DNA from: Egbenema bharatensis
Lineage (GTDB): Bacteria > Cyanobacteriota > Cyanobacteriia > Elainellales > Elainellaceae
NCBI RefSeq assembly: GCF_048077055.1
Contig: NZ_CP182236.1
Location: 5,580,001 to 5,644,000 of the forward strand
Direction of reading: 5' to 3'
Length of the DNA stretch: 64,000 nucleotides
Below are positions 36,084 through 45,053 of this stretch, one piece after another (within the stretch, counting starts at the first letter, position 1; every line of letters begins with the position of its first letter). The notes below the pieces were generated by a model. That model did not search any database and was not told where the DNA came from. It worked only from the letters and a program-made list of their open reading frames with translations. Position numbers and translations under genes: made by a program.

Positions 36084-36556
36084 TGCGCTGCACTCGTGGC
36101 ATGATCTCTGCGGCAAAACAGCCATTCAGCCGAGTAGCGATAGCGTTCATCATGGGGCAAAAAGGGAATCCCCGTCTTCTCCAGTTCTGGCTTAAACCAG
36201 GCACTAATCAAATTAATCGCAAATCGTCCCTGGCTGATGGCATCAATCCCTAACGCCATTTTGGCCAGCACCACCGGATGAAACAGCAGGGGCTTAATTG
36301 CCGCAATAGTTTCGATCGTTTGAGTGGCTTCTGCCAGAGCCGCTGCCGCCGTCCAGGTTTCCAGTTGCTCAAAATTGGCATCTCTAAAGTTACAGAGGTG
36401 CTGGGCAATCAAAGTGGTGGTAAATCCACAAAACTTTGCCAGTTGAATCAAACACTTCGATCGCGCATAACTGGCATCTCGCGGTGAATCGGGATGGTTC
36501 ATTGCCCCATGATTGCCAGCAACCGGAAGCCAAATCCCATAGCGCGGTTCCAACAT
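36077..36556 (-). pseudogene. LLM monooxygenase with large internal deletion
   Basis: From the ATG at 36556 the protein closely follows the intact gene at 62836-63912 (EPRYGIW.P, TWTAAAALAEAT, LLFHP, RYSAEWL). It then jumps, out of frame, to the last part of that gene (FAAEIMPRV, matching FAAEIIPRV). About 200 residues are missing. The remnant overlaps the 3' end of chrA by a few bases. Confidence 0.75.
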
Positions 36557-36700
36557 AATGATTGTCCTCAAAATGCGATCGGAGTCATTCTGTGAGATTC
36601 TTCAGAGAGATCTCCTAAAGATTTCTCCCGAACTTTTCTTTGGGTTTGTTTGCAGAAAACTTGTCTTTCTAGAGAGACTATGAAACACTTTTTAGATATT

Positions 36701-36728
36701 CTACTGTAAACCTACCGATTTACAGTAT
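36701..36728. promoter_or_regulatory. Sulfur-island palindrome, copy 6 (methyltransferase)
   Basis: Arms CTACTGTAA and TTACAGTAT around ACCTACCGAT. It ends 29 bp before the methyltransferase ATG and 144 bp from the start of the broken monooxygenase on the other strand. Confidence 0.75.
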
Positions 36729-36757
36729 TTTACAAATAATGAATTGAGCAATTGCCC

Positions 36758-37567
36758 ATGACACACGCAACTCCCTCTACCTTTAACTCCACTTTATTTG
36801 ATGGGGCACAGCAGTACTATGTTCACTATCGACCTAAATATCCGCCCGAATTATACGATCGCATTGCTCAGGGCTTTAACCTGAATGGGAAAGGAAAATT
36901 ACTGGATTTAGGATGCGGAACCGGATTGATTGCACTTGCTCTCCGCGATCGATTTGAGCAAGTGATTGGACTTGACCCAGATCCAGAAATGCTCAAGCAA
37001 GCTCAACAGCAAGCGGATGAGCTAGGTGCAAAAAATATTATTTGGTTAGAGCGATCGGCTGAACAAGTTAACGCACCGCCAAATAGCTTTAAGTTAATCA
37101 CGATTGGACGAGCCTTTCACTGGATGGATCGTTCCCTCATCATCGATCGCAGCTACGATCTATTGGAAACAGGCGGTGGTTTGGTACTGCTGGCAACGCA
37201 TGGTGAAGATCCCTGGACAAGCCAAATTCCTTGGAAGCAAGACATCCTGGCAGTGGTGAAACAATGGCTGGGCGATCGGCGACGGGCAGGACAGGGATGG
37301 TGGGTTGATCCTGATCCACCCCATGAGGAACTACTGAGGCGATCGGCTTTTTCCTTACAAGTGTTGTATGAAGCTGAATTTGAGCAAATCTGGACGATCG
37401 ATTCACTCATCGGTTATCTATATTCCACGGCGTTCTGCTTACCCTCCTTTTTCGGTGATCATCGCCAGTCCTTTGAAGCAGAAATTCAAAAGGTATTTCT
37501 TTCCCATTACCCATCAGGAAATCATGTTGAAATTCTGAAGGCTTCCGCGCTTGCTGGCATGAAATAG
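36758..37567 (+). CDS. SAM-dependent methyltransferase
   Basis: 269 residues from the ATG at 36758. The class I fold is clear: LLDLGCGTGLIALAL (motif I), VIGLDPDPEML (motif II) and a following ERSAEQV. FHWMD indicates the UbiE/small-molecule branch. The target is unknown. The palindrome just upstream suggests sulfur control; SAM use links it to methionine economy, but no more can be said. Confidence 0.8.
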   Translation: MTHATPSTFNSTLFDGAQQYYVHYRPKYPPELYDRIAQGFNLNGKGKLLDLGCGTGLIALALRDRFEQVIGLDPDPEMLKQAQQQADELGAKNIIWLERSAEQVNAPPNSFKLITIGRAFHWMDRSLIIDRSYDLLETGGGLVLLATHGEDPWTSQIPWKQDILAVVKQWLGDRRRAGQGWWVDPDPPHEELLRRSAFSLQVLYEAEFEQIWTIDSLIGYLYSTAFCLPSFFGDHRQSFEAEIQKVFLSHYPSGNHVEILKASALAGMK

Positions 37568-37653
37568 ACAGTAAAATATCTGGTAGAATAGCCAGTGCGT
37601 TAAATATCCAAAACAAATCATTTCAACGTACTACTCTATTAAGAAAACCATTC

Positions 37654-37700
37654 GCGTAGTAAGTGAAATGTCGGACTACAGGCATTTCAACTTATTACGC
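37654..37700. terminator. Bidirectional hairpin terminator, methyltransferase / cpcA
   Basis: An inverted repeat with arms GCGTAGTAAGTGAAATG and CATTTCAACTTATTACGC, about 12 bp apart, lies between two convergent genes. No long T-run is attached, so termination is inferred from position. Confidence 0.5.
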
Positions 37701-37743
37701 AAACGGCTAGACGCATTCGAACCTTGCAACCGAACGATCCTGG

Positions 37744-38235
37744 CTAACTCAAGGCATTGATCACATAGTCAATGTATGAGTTGAGTTCAACTGCTGGATC
37801 GCCTGTTAAACCGTGATTGACTTTAACGTGCTTGAGAGCTTCAATGTACCAGCTTGGCGATAGCTCAAACGTGCTGTTGATTTCAGCCAACCCCGCTACC
37901 AGATATTCATCGATCGGGCCGGTTCCCCCTGCCACTAGCGCGTAGGTGATAATCCGCAAATAGTAGCCAATGTCACGCACACACTTTGCCTTGCCCCGCG
38001 CATCTGAAGCGTAATTTGGGCCTTGCAGTTGGGTGGTGTAGGGAAATTTTTGGTAGACTGCGTTTGCAGCACTTTCCGCTAGACTCTGCGCTTTGCCCGA
38101 CAATGCTTTTGCAGCTTCCAATGTGTTCGCGGCTTGCCGAAAACGACCAAAGGCAATCTGAAACTCGGCACTGCTCAGAAAGCGACCTTGTGTGTCAGCA
38201 GCGTTCACGGCTTCCGTCAAAGGGGTCTTTGCCAT
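37744..38235 (-). CDS. cpcA: Phycocyanin alpha subunit, sulfur-poor form
   Basis: 163 residues, close to the standard CpcA length. Sequence clearly phycocyanin alpha (TPLTEAVNAADTQGRFLS, KFPYTTQLQGPNY, INSTFELSPSWYIEALK). The phycocyanobilin cysteine is Cys85 in KCVRDIGYY. Apart from the start, there is no methionine, and Cys85 is the only cysteine. This composition matches the sulfur-starvation phycocyanin (cpc3) of Calothrix described by Mazel and Marliere. It follows cpcB by 66 bp. No linker or lyase genes are nearby. Confidence 0.92.
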   Translation of the reverse strand: MAKTPLTEAVNAADTQGRFLSSAEFQIAFGRFRQAANTLEAAKALSGKAQSLAESAANAVYQKFPYTTQLQGPNYASDARGKAKCVRDIGYYLRIITYALVAGGTGPIDEYLVAGLAEINSTFELSPSWYIEALKHVKVNHGLTGDPAVELNSYIDYVINALS

Positions 38236-38301
38236 TGATTCAATTTCTCCTTTAATAAATAGGTTCTGATTAGCAAATGTCTGATTGGGGATAGCAGGAC
38301 G

Positions 38302-38823
38302 TTAGCTTACTGCTGCCGCCGCTCGATCGAAGTAGCTGGCGACTTCAGAAAGCACGTTGCTGCAATCCCCCTGAGTGATGCCATCGGGATCATTAGCAAG
38401 GGCGAGAGAAGCTTCCTTCAGCTTCTGAATACCTCTGGCAACGGAACTACCCGGAACCCCAAGGGCTTGATAGGTTTCCCTCAAACCGTTCAGAGCGCGA
38501 TCGTCCAAGATGCTGGAGTCGCCAGTGAAAATGGAGTAGGTGACATAGCGCAGGATAATCTCAAGGTCGCGTAGGCAAGCTGCCGCCCGACGGTTGGTGT
38601 AGGCATTACCGCCCGGTGCAATGAGTTGAGGTTGCTCCTCAAACAGACTCCGAGCCGCATCAGCGACGATCGCCGACGCATTACTTGAAATCCGGTTCAC
38701 TACATCAATGCGCTTGTTGCCATCTCGCACTAAAGCCAGCAGCCCATCCAGTTGAGCATTGCTGAGGTATTCTCCTCGCACATCTGATTGGGCAATGACT
38801 TTCGTAAAGGCATCTTGAACCAT
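38302..38823 (-). CDS. cpcB: Phycocyanin beta subunit, sulfur-poor form
   Basis: 173 residues from the ATG at 38823 (AGGAGATGACAAA before it); an upstream in-frame Met is rejected. It is phycocyanin beta: GEYLSNAQLDGL, GGNAYTNRR (Asn73 is the methylation site) and ITQGDCSNV. The two chromophore cysteines are Cys83 (AACLRD) and Cys154 (GDCS). There is no Met beyond the start. Residues usually sulfur-bearing are replaced: the Met before AACLRD is Ala, and the Cys usual in DDRCLNG is Ala110. The palindrome regulon motif is not found upstream; its control is unknown. Confidence 0.92.
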   Translation of the reverse strand: MVQDAFTKVIAQSDVRGEYLSNAQLDGLLALVRDGNKRIDVVNRISSNASAIVADAARSLFEEQPQLIAPGGNAYTNRRAAACLRDLEIILRYVTYSIFTGDSSILDDRALNGLRETYQALGVPGSSVARGIQKLKEASLALANDPDGITQGDCSNVLSEVASYFDRAAAAVS

Positions 38824-40206
38824 TTTGTCATCTCCTCGAAATTGCTTGGTTAGTAAAGTAATGTTGATTGAAGTCAACCGTTGAAGGAAAATTTCGTTAG
38901 TTTCTGCCATCAAAACACTAACTATCTCTGAAGTTTCACTCTTCAAGATAAATTGATCTGAAAAGCATTATTTTCAGACACTCTAAATCCAAGTTCTGGA
39001 AAATATTAAAGAGTGAAATCAAGCTTCAATAAATTGGAAATGGTCATTTCCGCCGTGCAATTTTCCTTACAAATTATTTGTACAACAACAGCGTATCCTC
39101 TTTTGTTAAAAATGATTGAGAGCATGGTATCTAAATTCAACCTTAGAAAGGGCAATAGCAGTATTAAAATGTTTAATTGTTTTGGAAAAATTTCTCATAG
39201 AAGTAGAAGAAATTGTATTTAAAAGAACAATCTTCTACTTTGCTGAAGTCCGTATCATTTTTGCAGACAGCTTCTATCGCAGACAGCTTGAAGTAGCTAA
39301 TGTAGCTGACATGCATAGGTTTCACAAATTATTCTCAAGCGGCTCACACTGAAGCACTGAAGATCAACTAGCAACTTGAACGCACTAATTAATAACCCTA
39401 GCTAATAAATGGCTTGTGGTGATTTAAGTTTTAATTTTGTAAATGTTGTGACTCAAAATACATTCTATTGAGAGTTAATTCATTATTTCAGCAAATTAAA
39501 TCGATGGAAAATTGTAACTCATGATACAAGTAATTGATCTGGTGAACTACGCTAAAGCTATACTCATTCAGTAGCTTATATTTTGATGCCTGATACGATT
39601 GCTAATCTCAATCCGACAAAGAAAGGTGAATCGAAAGCGGTCAGCCTAGCATCGCACAAAATCATAAAGTACAACCGGGTGTATCCCACTTTTGAATTTG
39701 CATGACGGATAGTTCACTGGCAGGCAAGACTTCGGACTTCGGCGTGAGCTCAGTCGAACGCTTGAGCTCAGTCGAAACGCTGCCTGCGCTACGGAAATCG
39801 ATCAATTTGCATCAATGGGATGCTTCCATATAACCAACTTGTCTATTAGCATGTTGTCCTCTAAGCTTTGGGCTGCGCTCTGGTAAATAAAGAAGCGGTA
39901 GCTGCTCGTGTAGAAATTGCAGCATCCTACGCTCGCCATCCCATCCGGTTCCTAAGCAAGGTTTGACATACAGGAGGTTTCCTGACTCCCCTCCAAATCC
40001 CCTCCCTTTTAAGTAGCCTTAGATACACAAGAGCTACCTTTTCATCTGCATTTGGACAGAAATCTGCGGCGATCGATCGCTGTATCCTTTGCCTGTCAGG
40101 CATAATAAATTCAGTTTATTGATATAATAAAAAAGAACACTTGTTTTTATTGATTGGGTAACTTAGGCTGAAACTAAAGCTTGAAGAAAAGGTTAACGAA
40201 ACCGTG
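38824..40206. other. Long AT-rich gap upstream of cpcB
   Basis: No convincing gene in about 1.4 kb. 39737-39778 holds a pair of GAGCTCAGTCGAA(A)CG repeats, part of a dispersed cyanobacterial repeat. The stretch from 39013 to 39350 has short open frames without family features. The cpcBA promoter should lie close to 38830-39000, but no box is clear. No copy of the 28-bp palindrome is seen here. Confidence 0.5.
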
Positions 40207-40527
40207 ATGAATTCTAATTGCCAAACTCATAGCCTTGATTGGAACCCAATTTTGCAGCAAATGCAGACTGAGCCAGGGCAAGACTTGCCCATATTCCCTG
40301 GAGACTTGAAGACAGCTCTCTTGGCTCATGCTGAAATTAATCAGACCGTAGGGGAAGCTGCTTACCAGCTAGCCGTTGAAATTTCCCAAATCACAACGCA
40401 ATCCGATCCAGAAATTACCTACTGGTTTTCGCAGTTGGTGTCCTTACTTCATTTAAGCGATTCCCTTCATTCCACTGCCCATCTCAGCTTGCCCGTTTAT
40501 TTCGAATCCGTTTCTGCCCAATCCTAG
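40207..40527 (+). CDS. Small helical protein upstream of Rrf2 gene
   Basis: 106 residues from the ATG at 40207, not recognised. It is mostly helical (LKTALLAHAEINQTVGEAAYQLAVEI) and mildly acidic, with no membrane segment. It lies 24 bp before the Rrf2-type regulator gene and probably shares its transcript, so it may be a partner or signal input. Confidence 0.5.
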   Translation: MNSNCQTHSLDWNPILQQMQTEPGQDLPIFPGDLKTALLAHAEINQTVGEAAYQLAVEISQITTQSDPEITYWFSQLVSLLHLSDSLHSTAHLSLPVYFESVSAQS

Positions 40528-40551
40528 CCTGGTAAATCGCCTTTGAAACCT

Positions 40552-40989
40552 ATGGATTTCTCAAACAAAAGCGAGTACGCCCTCCTGGCAATGTTAGAGG
40601 TTGCTTCCCATTACCGTGAAGGAAATCCTTTGCAAATCCGCTACATCTCTACTCAGCAAAACATTCCCGATCGCTACCTGGAACAATTGCTAGCAGATCT
40701 GAGGCGAGGTGGCTTACTTAAAAGTGAGCGAGGTGCGAAGGGCGGTTATCGGTTGGCCCGATCGCCCAAGGAGATCACCGTGATGGATGTGATTGCCTGT
40801 ATGGAGGGGATTGATCAGCAACCGACGGTCAGCAAAACGGGAGATGAAACCGTTGATCGGGCTGCGATTTCGGAGATCTGGAATGAGGTGCGGCAATCGG
40901 CATTTGCGGTTCTGCGAAATTATACGCTGCAAGATTTACTGGATAAGGCAGCGGCACGACGGCAGTTAAATACAATGTATTACATTTAG
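40552..40989 (+). CDS. Rrf2-family transcription regulator
   Basis: 145 residues from the ATG at 40552. It has the Rrf2 winged helix (FSNKSEYALLAMLEVA, IPDRYLEQLLADLRRGGLLKSERGAKGGYRLA). The three Cys that bind an Fe-S cluster in IscR are missing; one Cys remains in VIACMEGI. In that respect it is like CymR, the cysteine-metabolism repressor of Bacillus, which works without a cluster. It is therefore a candidate for the sulfur regulon, although no palindrome copy lies upstream of its own gene. Confidence 0.82.
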   Translation: MDFSNKSEYALLAMLEVASHYREGNPLQIRYISTQQNIPDRYLEQLLADLRRGGLLKSERGAKGGYRLARSPKEITVMDVIACMEGIDQQPTVSKTGDETVDRAAISEIWNEVRQSAFAVLRNYTLQDLLDKAAARRQLNTMYYI

Positions 40990-40999
40990 CTGGATTGCT

Positions 41000-41998
41000 T
41001 TACAACACACTCTGACGCAGTTCTGGAAACACTTTGGAGACTTTGTTCAAGACATAATCCCCATAGGTTCCTTGCAATGCGTGAATGTTGGCATGATCCC
41101 ACCGATCGCTGAACTCTTCTTGACTTGAATCAGCGAGAATTCCCTCGATCGGCTTGACCTCAGCAGCAAAGTTGGGATCAAAAAAGAAAGGAAACGAAAG
41201 GCGATCGTGGTTTGCCAAGTTTCTAACGCGATGGGGCGTAGAGCGATAGAATCCTCCCGTGAGGCGATCGAGCATATCGCCGATATTGCAAACAAACGAA
41301 TTGGGGATAGGTGGTGCATCGATCCAGCCAGATCTAGATTTGACCTGTAAACCGCCAGAATTATCCTGTTTTAGAATGGTGAGTAACCCATAATCAGTAT
41401 GCTCTCCCACCCCCCACTGTTCAGGAGTATAGGGCACAGCTGGATAGTTAAAGATGCGAAATAAAATTAACGGTTCCCAGGTGTAGCGATTGAAGAAGTA
41501 GGAAGCTTCTAAACTAAGGCTAAGAGCAATTCCAGACATGATCTGATGCCCCAACTGTGACATTGCCGTCATATAGTCAAGAATGGTTGCTCGAAACTGA
41601 ACAGGATAGTCTGGGAATAGATTTCGTCCGTGCAGCGGAACCTTAGCTTGTACGAGAGGATGATCATCTTCTAGTTCAGCTCCCAGATAAAGTCCTTCCT
41701 TCAAGTCAGGTTTTCCAGAAGTCAGTTCATCCCCAACCGGAAAATAGCCGCGCCATGCCCTGCCACCTTTTGCCATGCTGATCCTTAGCTTGGTATCTGA
41801 ATCTTGAGCAAAAAATTGACGACTTAGTTCCTCTAGACGCTGTTGGAGTGTCTCATCAATGCCATGACCAGTAATGTAGAAGAATCCATAGTCACAGCAA
41901 GCCTGCCGGATCTGTGCTGCAACTGCATACCGTGCCTGGGTATTGGCAATTAGAGGTTGGAGATCAATCAATGGAATTCGAGCAGCTGAACTATTCAT
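41000..41998 (-). CDS. 2OG-Fe(II) oxygenase, isopenicillin N synthase family
   Basis: 332 residues. The DIOX_N front (IPLIDLQPLIANTQAR) and 2OG-Fe(II) core are clear. Iron ligands: His200 and Asp202 in GEHTDYG and His256 in STPHRVRN; Arg near 265 for 2-oxoglutarate. Such enzymes oxidise many small molecules. Palindrome copy 7, 167 bp upstream, puts it in the regulon; an organosulfur substrate is likely but unproved. Confidence 0.83.
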   Translation of the reverse strand: MNSSAARIPLIDLQPLIANTQARYAVAAQIRQACCDYGFFYITGHGIDETLQQRLEELSRQFFAQDSDTKLRISMAKGGRAWRGYFPVGDELTSGKPDLKEGLYLGAELEDDHPLVQAKVPLHGRNLFPDYPVQFRATILDYMTAMSQLGHQIMSGIALSLSLEASYFFNRYTWEPLILFRIFNYPAVPYTPEQWGVGEHTDYGLLTILKQDNSGGLQVKSRSGWIDAPPIPNSFVCNIGDMLDRLTGGFYRSTPHRVRNLANHDRLSFPFFFDPNFAAEVKPIEGILADSSQEEFSDRWDHANIHALQGTYGDYVLNKVSKVFPELRQSVL

Positions 41999-42165
41999 GC
42001 AACGTAACCAATAGAAGAGGAAAGAGAGGGCAGTGGGTTGCCCTCCTGTCAGCCAGATGGGAGGTATCTGTTGAACTGTGACTGTCCTTCAACCTGCTGC
42101 CGTTGTGAGACGACGCAGCCCAACATCTGTCTGAATGGGTTTTCAGCTAACTGCAAGATATTAAA

Positions 42166-42193
42166 CTACGGTACATCGATCGATTTAAAGTAG
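42166..42193. promoter_or_regulatory. Sulfur-island palindrome, copy 7 (2OG oxygenase)
   Basis: Arms CTACGGTAC and TTAAAGTAG around ATCGATCGAT. Weaker arms but a perfect central dyad; 167 bp upstream of the oxygenase. Confidence 0.65.
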
Positions 42194-42362
42194 TTTAATG
42201 TTTGATAGTATGACACACCTAAACGAGGAAGGCAAGATAGAGGATCATTCTCATTTCTGCCCTGCAACGCCGATCGCGCTAATCTCCTGAATTCCTGAAC
42301 CGAGAAGCATTTGCGTCAGTGGCTATAATTTAGCTCAAGGCTGTTATGCCGCTGGGTTATCC

Positions 42363-42560
42363 TAGGCATCCCATTCACTTTTGGAATAGGAACTGACAAT
42401 GTTCCAGGCAACCCGTCCACCAGAGAGATGATCGAGGCTGGAGAGTCGTCACACCATTGAGTAGGGATGTTCAAAGTTAGTGGAAAGCGTGACACCCACT
42501 CCAAGATGCTGGGTTGCAGTGGTAATAATGGGGACGATCGTGGAAGGTTCGTGGGTCGGA
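42363..42560 (-). pseudogene. Fragment of an LLM-family flavin monooxygenase
   Basis: On the minus strand, TQHLGVGVTLSTNFEHPYSM, then a TGA, then RLSSLDHLSGGRVAWNIVSS, ending SKSEWDA and a stop. This is the middle of a DszA/NtaA-type monooxygenase with no start or C terminus. A nonsense codon stands in place of the expected residue after SMV. Confidence 0.72.
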
Positions 42561-42607
42561 CACTGCACAGCCCATTTCACACAAGCGTCCGAACTCTGTA
42601 TAACGTT

Positions 42608-43933
42608 TTAGTTTGGATGGGTTTGCAAAAAATGCCCCAATTTTTCTGCTTTGGCAGCGAGGTATCGCACGCTATAGCGATTGGCTGGTGTAATTAAAGG
42701 AATGCGTTCCACAATGTCTAAACCCCAACCATGTAACCCAACCACTTTGCGCGGATTATTAGTCAGGAGTCGAATTTCTTGCACACCCAAATCTCTAAGA
42801 ATTTGAGCACCCACGCCATAGGTGCGAAGATCGGGTTTGAAGCCAAGCTGCTCGTTGGCGGCAACGGTATCCAGTCCGCGATCTTGTAGCGAATAGGCTT
42901 TGAGCTTATTGAGTAACCCAATGCCCCGACCTTCCTGACGCAAATACACCACTACTCCCTGTCCTTCTGCTTCGATTAACTGTAGGGCGGTGTGAAGCTG
43001 TTGCCGACAATCGCAGCGTAATGAGCCGATCGCATCTCCGGTAAAGCACTCTGAGTGAATTCTTACCAGGGTGGGCTGATGGATAAACTCCTGTGGATCG
43101 CCTTTGACGATTGCGGTGGCTTCGGAACCATCCAGCGTGTTGCGATAGCCATAGATTTGAAATTCGCCAAATTCAGTCGGCAGATGTGCCACCGCTTCTC
43201 GTACCACAAAGCGATCGGACTGAAGCCGATAGCGAATTAAATCGGCAATGCTGATGATTTTCAGGTGATGGGTTTGGGCATAGGTGAGTAATTCCGGCAG
43301 TCGCGCCATCGAGCCATTGCGATTCTGAATCTCGCAAATTACGCCTGCTGGGTAAAGACCCGCTAATCGTGCCAGATCAACGGCTGCTTCTGTATGTCCT
43401 GCCCGCTTCAGCACTCCCCCATTCTGCGCCCGCAGGGGAAAAATATGTCCGGGTCGCCGCAAATCACGAGGAGTTGTAGCTGGATCGATCGCCACCTGAA
43501 TCGTGCGAGATCGATCGCTGGCGGAAATTCCGGTAGTGACTCCTAAATGACGCGCTGCATCAATGCTGATGGTAAATGCCGTTTGATGAGTGTCTGTGTT
43601 GCTTTCCACCATTGGCGGTAGTTGTAATTGATCCAATCGATCGCCCATCATCGCCAGACAAATTAATCCCCGTGCCTGGGTTGCCATAAAGTTAATCAGG
43701 GTAGGAGTGGCAAACTCGGCAGCACAGATCAAATCTCCTTCATTTTCCCGGTCTTCATCATCGACGACTACGATCGCTTCCCCTGCCTGGAGCGCAGCGA
43801 TCGCTTCTGGAACAGAATCGAATGGAGTAGGGGTAGATGACGTTAATTGACTGGATATTGGTAAATCCATGAAATCACTATCAGGAATGAGGGAGGACGC
43901 AGTTCGGGCAAAGATTAGATCAAACATAAACAC
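42608..43933 (-). CDS. ribBA: Bifunctional riboflavin enzyme RibBA
   Basis: 441 residues if it starts at 43933; an ATG at 43870 (MDLPISSQL) is also plausible. The front half is 3,4-dihydroxy-2-butanone-4-phosphate synthase (VVVDDEDRENEGDLI, RPGHIFPLRA, RAGHTEAAVDLARLAG). The rear half is GTP cyclohydrolase II with its zinc cysteines in CFTGDAIGSLRCDC. Both start riboflavin synthesis and hence FMN/FAD, which the many monooxygenases around it need. Placed in the sulfur island, it may be a second, starvation-specific copy. Confidence 0.9.
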   Translation of the reverse strand: MFMFDLIFARTASSLIPDSDFMDLPISSQLTSSTPTPFDSVPEAIAALQAGEAIVVVDDEDRENEGDLICAAEFATPTLINFMATQARGLICLAMMGDRLDQLQLPPMVESNTDTHQTAFTISIDAARHLGVTTGISASDRSRTIQVAIDPATTPRDLRRPGHIFPLRAQNGGVLKRAGHTEAAVDLARLAGLYPAGVICEIQNRNGSMARLPELLTYAQTHHLKIISIADLIRYRLQSDRFVVREAVAHLPTEFGEFQIYGYRNTLDGSEATAIVKGDPQEFIHQPTLVRIHSECFTGDAIGSLRCDCRQQLHTALQLIEAEGQGVVVYLRQEGRGIGLLNKLKAYSLQDRGLDTVAANEQLGFKPDLRTYGVGAQILRDLGVQEIRLLTNNPRKVVGLHGWGLDIVERIPLITPANRYSVRYLAAKAEKLGHFLQTHPN

Positions 43934-43996
43934 ATCAACTAGCGATTATCGGCTATGTAGGATTTACCATTCGCGGCTATTCAATTCGGGTTCAAC

Positions 43997-45007
43997 CTAA
44001 CGGACTTCTTCTTGCCACAGCCCGATACCGTCATACAAGCCTGGAGCCATCAGAAATACCTGCACCCAAAGAATGTTGAACCACCAATAAAGTCCCTGGA
44101 TGGTGTTGTCCTGATTCAACAGAGATAGCGTCAACCAGTAAAGGGCGATCGTAATCACCAGGCTAGCAGTGGATGCCACAATTCCTTTGAGGGGTTGGGA
44201 CAATGAAGCAAAGGGCCACATATTGAACTGCCAGAGTATCCCCAATCCCACCGTAGTCCAAATGGCTGCAAAGATCGGGCCTGCGGTGGTAGTGAACAGG
44301 TCAATGCCTGCTTGCTTGAGCAGTAGCCCCATAATCAGAGTGAGCAGGATGACGGCTCCGGTATGGATCAGTCCAAGACGAGGTTGCTCCAGATCAAGCT
44401 TGCTCAACGGCCAGCGTTCAAAGAAACTGCCAAACACCGTTGAGGTGGGATACCAATACCAGGGAATGTAAAACGGTTCTAGCCCCCAGATTTGCGGTAA
44501 GAACGTGAACGCAGGCGCAATAAAAAAGATGGCAAAGAAGATGTTGAGAAATCCGCTCACCGGATGCCAATCCCGAATCTTGTCTGTAGTGACGATCGTG
44601 TTGTCAAAAAAGAACAAGCTGGCTGCTGCTGCAATGATGGCAGTTTGTCCCCACAATCCAGCGGACGTTTCAGCGAGAGTGGTCTGGGCAGAAATGTATT
44701 TCCAGGCTTCCCCAGTCAGATAGGACAATCCCAAGAGGATAGCTAAGTTGAATGTTCCTCGCCCGAACCGGGAGGATGAAAAGCGATTACCAGGATATCC
44801 ATTCAGTGAAAATCCTAGATGCCACCACCAGACAAAAAAGATGGTGATGTAGATTAACTTTGAGGTGGTATCCAGTTGCAGCACCTGACCCAGTAGTAGC
44901 TCAAAAATCCAACTCACCACCGCAATCAGGACAATAAACAGCACGCCTTTGTAAGGCTGGTTCTTCCACCAGAGGTTACGCTTCAAACCAGGATTTGCAA
45001 CGCTCAT
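43997..45007 (-). CDS. Ten-helix membrane protein, unknown
   Basis: 336 residues with roughly nine or ten hydrophobic segments rich in Trp and Phe. It is not recognised. It lies between a cysteine-hydrolase-type gene (46 bp upstream) and ribBA (about 60 bp downstream) and may be a transporter used in the same pathway. The sequence has no cysteine. Confidence 0.55.
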   Translation of the reverse strand: MSVANPGLKRNLWWKNQPYKGVLFIVLIAVVSWIFELLLGQVLQLDTTSKLIYITIFFVWWWHLGFSLNGYPGNRFSSSRFGRGTFNLAILLGLSYLTGEAWKYISAQTTLAETSAGLWGQTAIIAAAASLFFFDNTIVTTDKIRDWHPVSGFLNIFFAIFFIAPAFTFLPQIWGLEPFYIPWYWYPTSTVFGSFFERWPLSKLDLEQPRLGLIHTGAVILLTLIMGLLLKQAGIDLFTTTAGPIFAAIWTTVGLGILWQFNMWPFASLSQPLKGIVASTASLVITIALYWLTLSLLNQDNTIQGLYWWFNILWVQVFLMAPGLYDGIGLWQEEVR

Positions 45008-45053
45008 AAACTCTTCTCCTGTTTTATGAACTTTTATGAACCCACACCCATGC

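Noticed and set aside
37744..38823. The phycobiliprotein pair as phycoerythrocyanin
   Set aside because: The beta chain lacks the features of PecB and both chains match phycocyanin along their whole length.
38824..38946. N-terminal extension of CpcB
   Set aside because: The ATG at 38823 has a strong ribosome binding site and gives the usual protein length.
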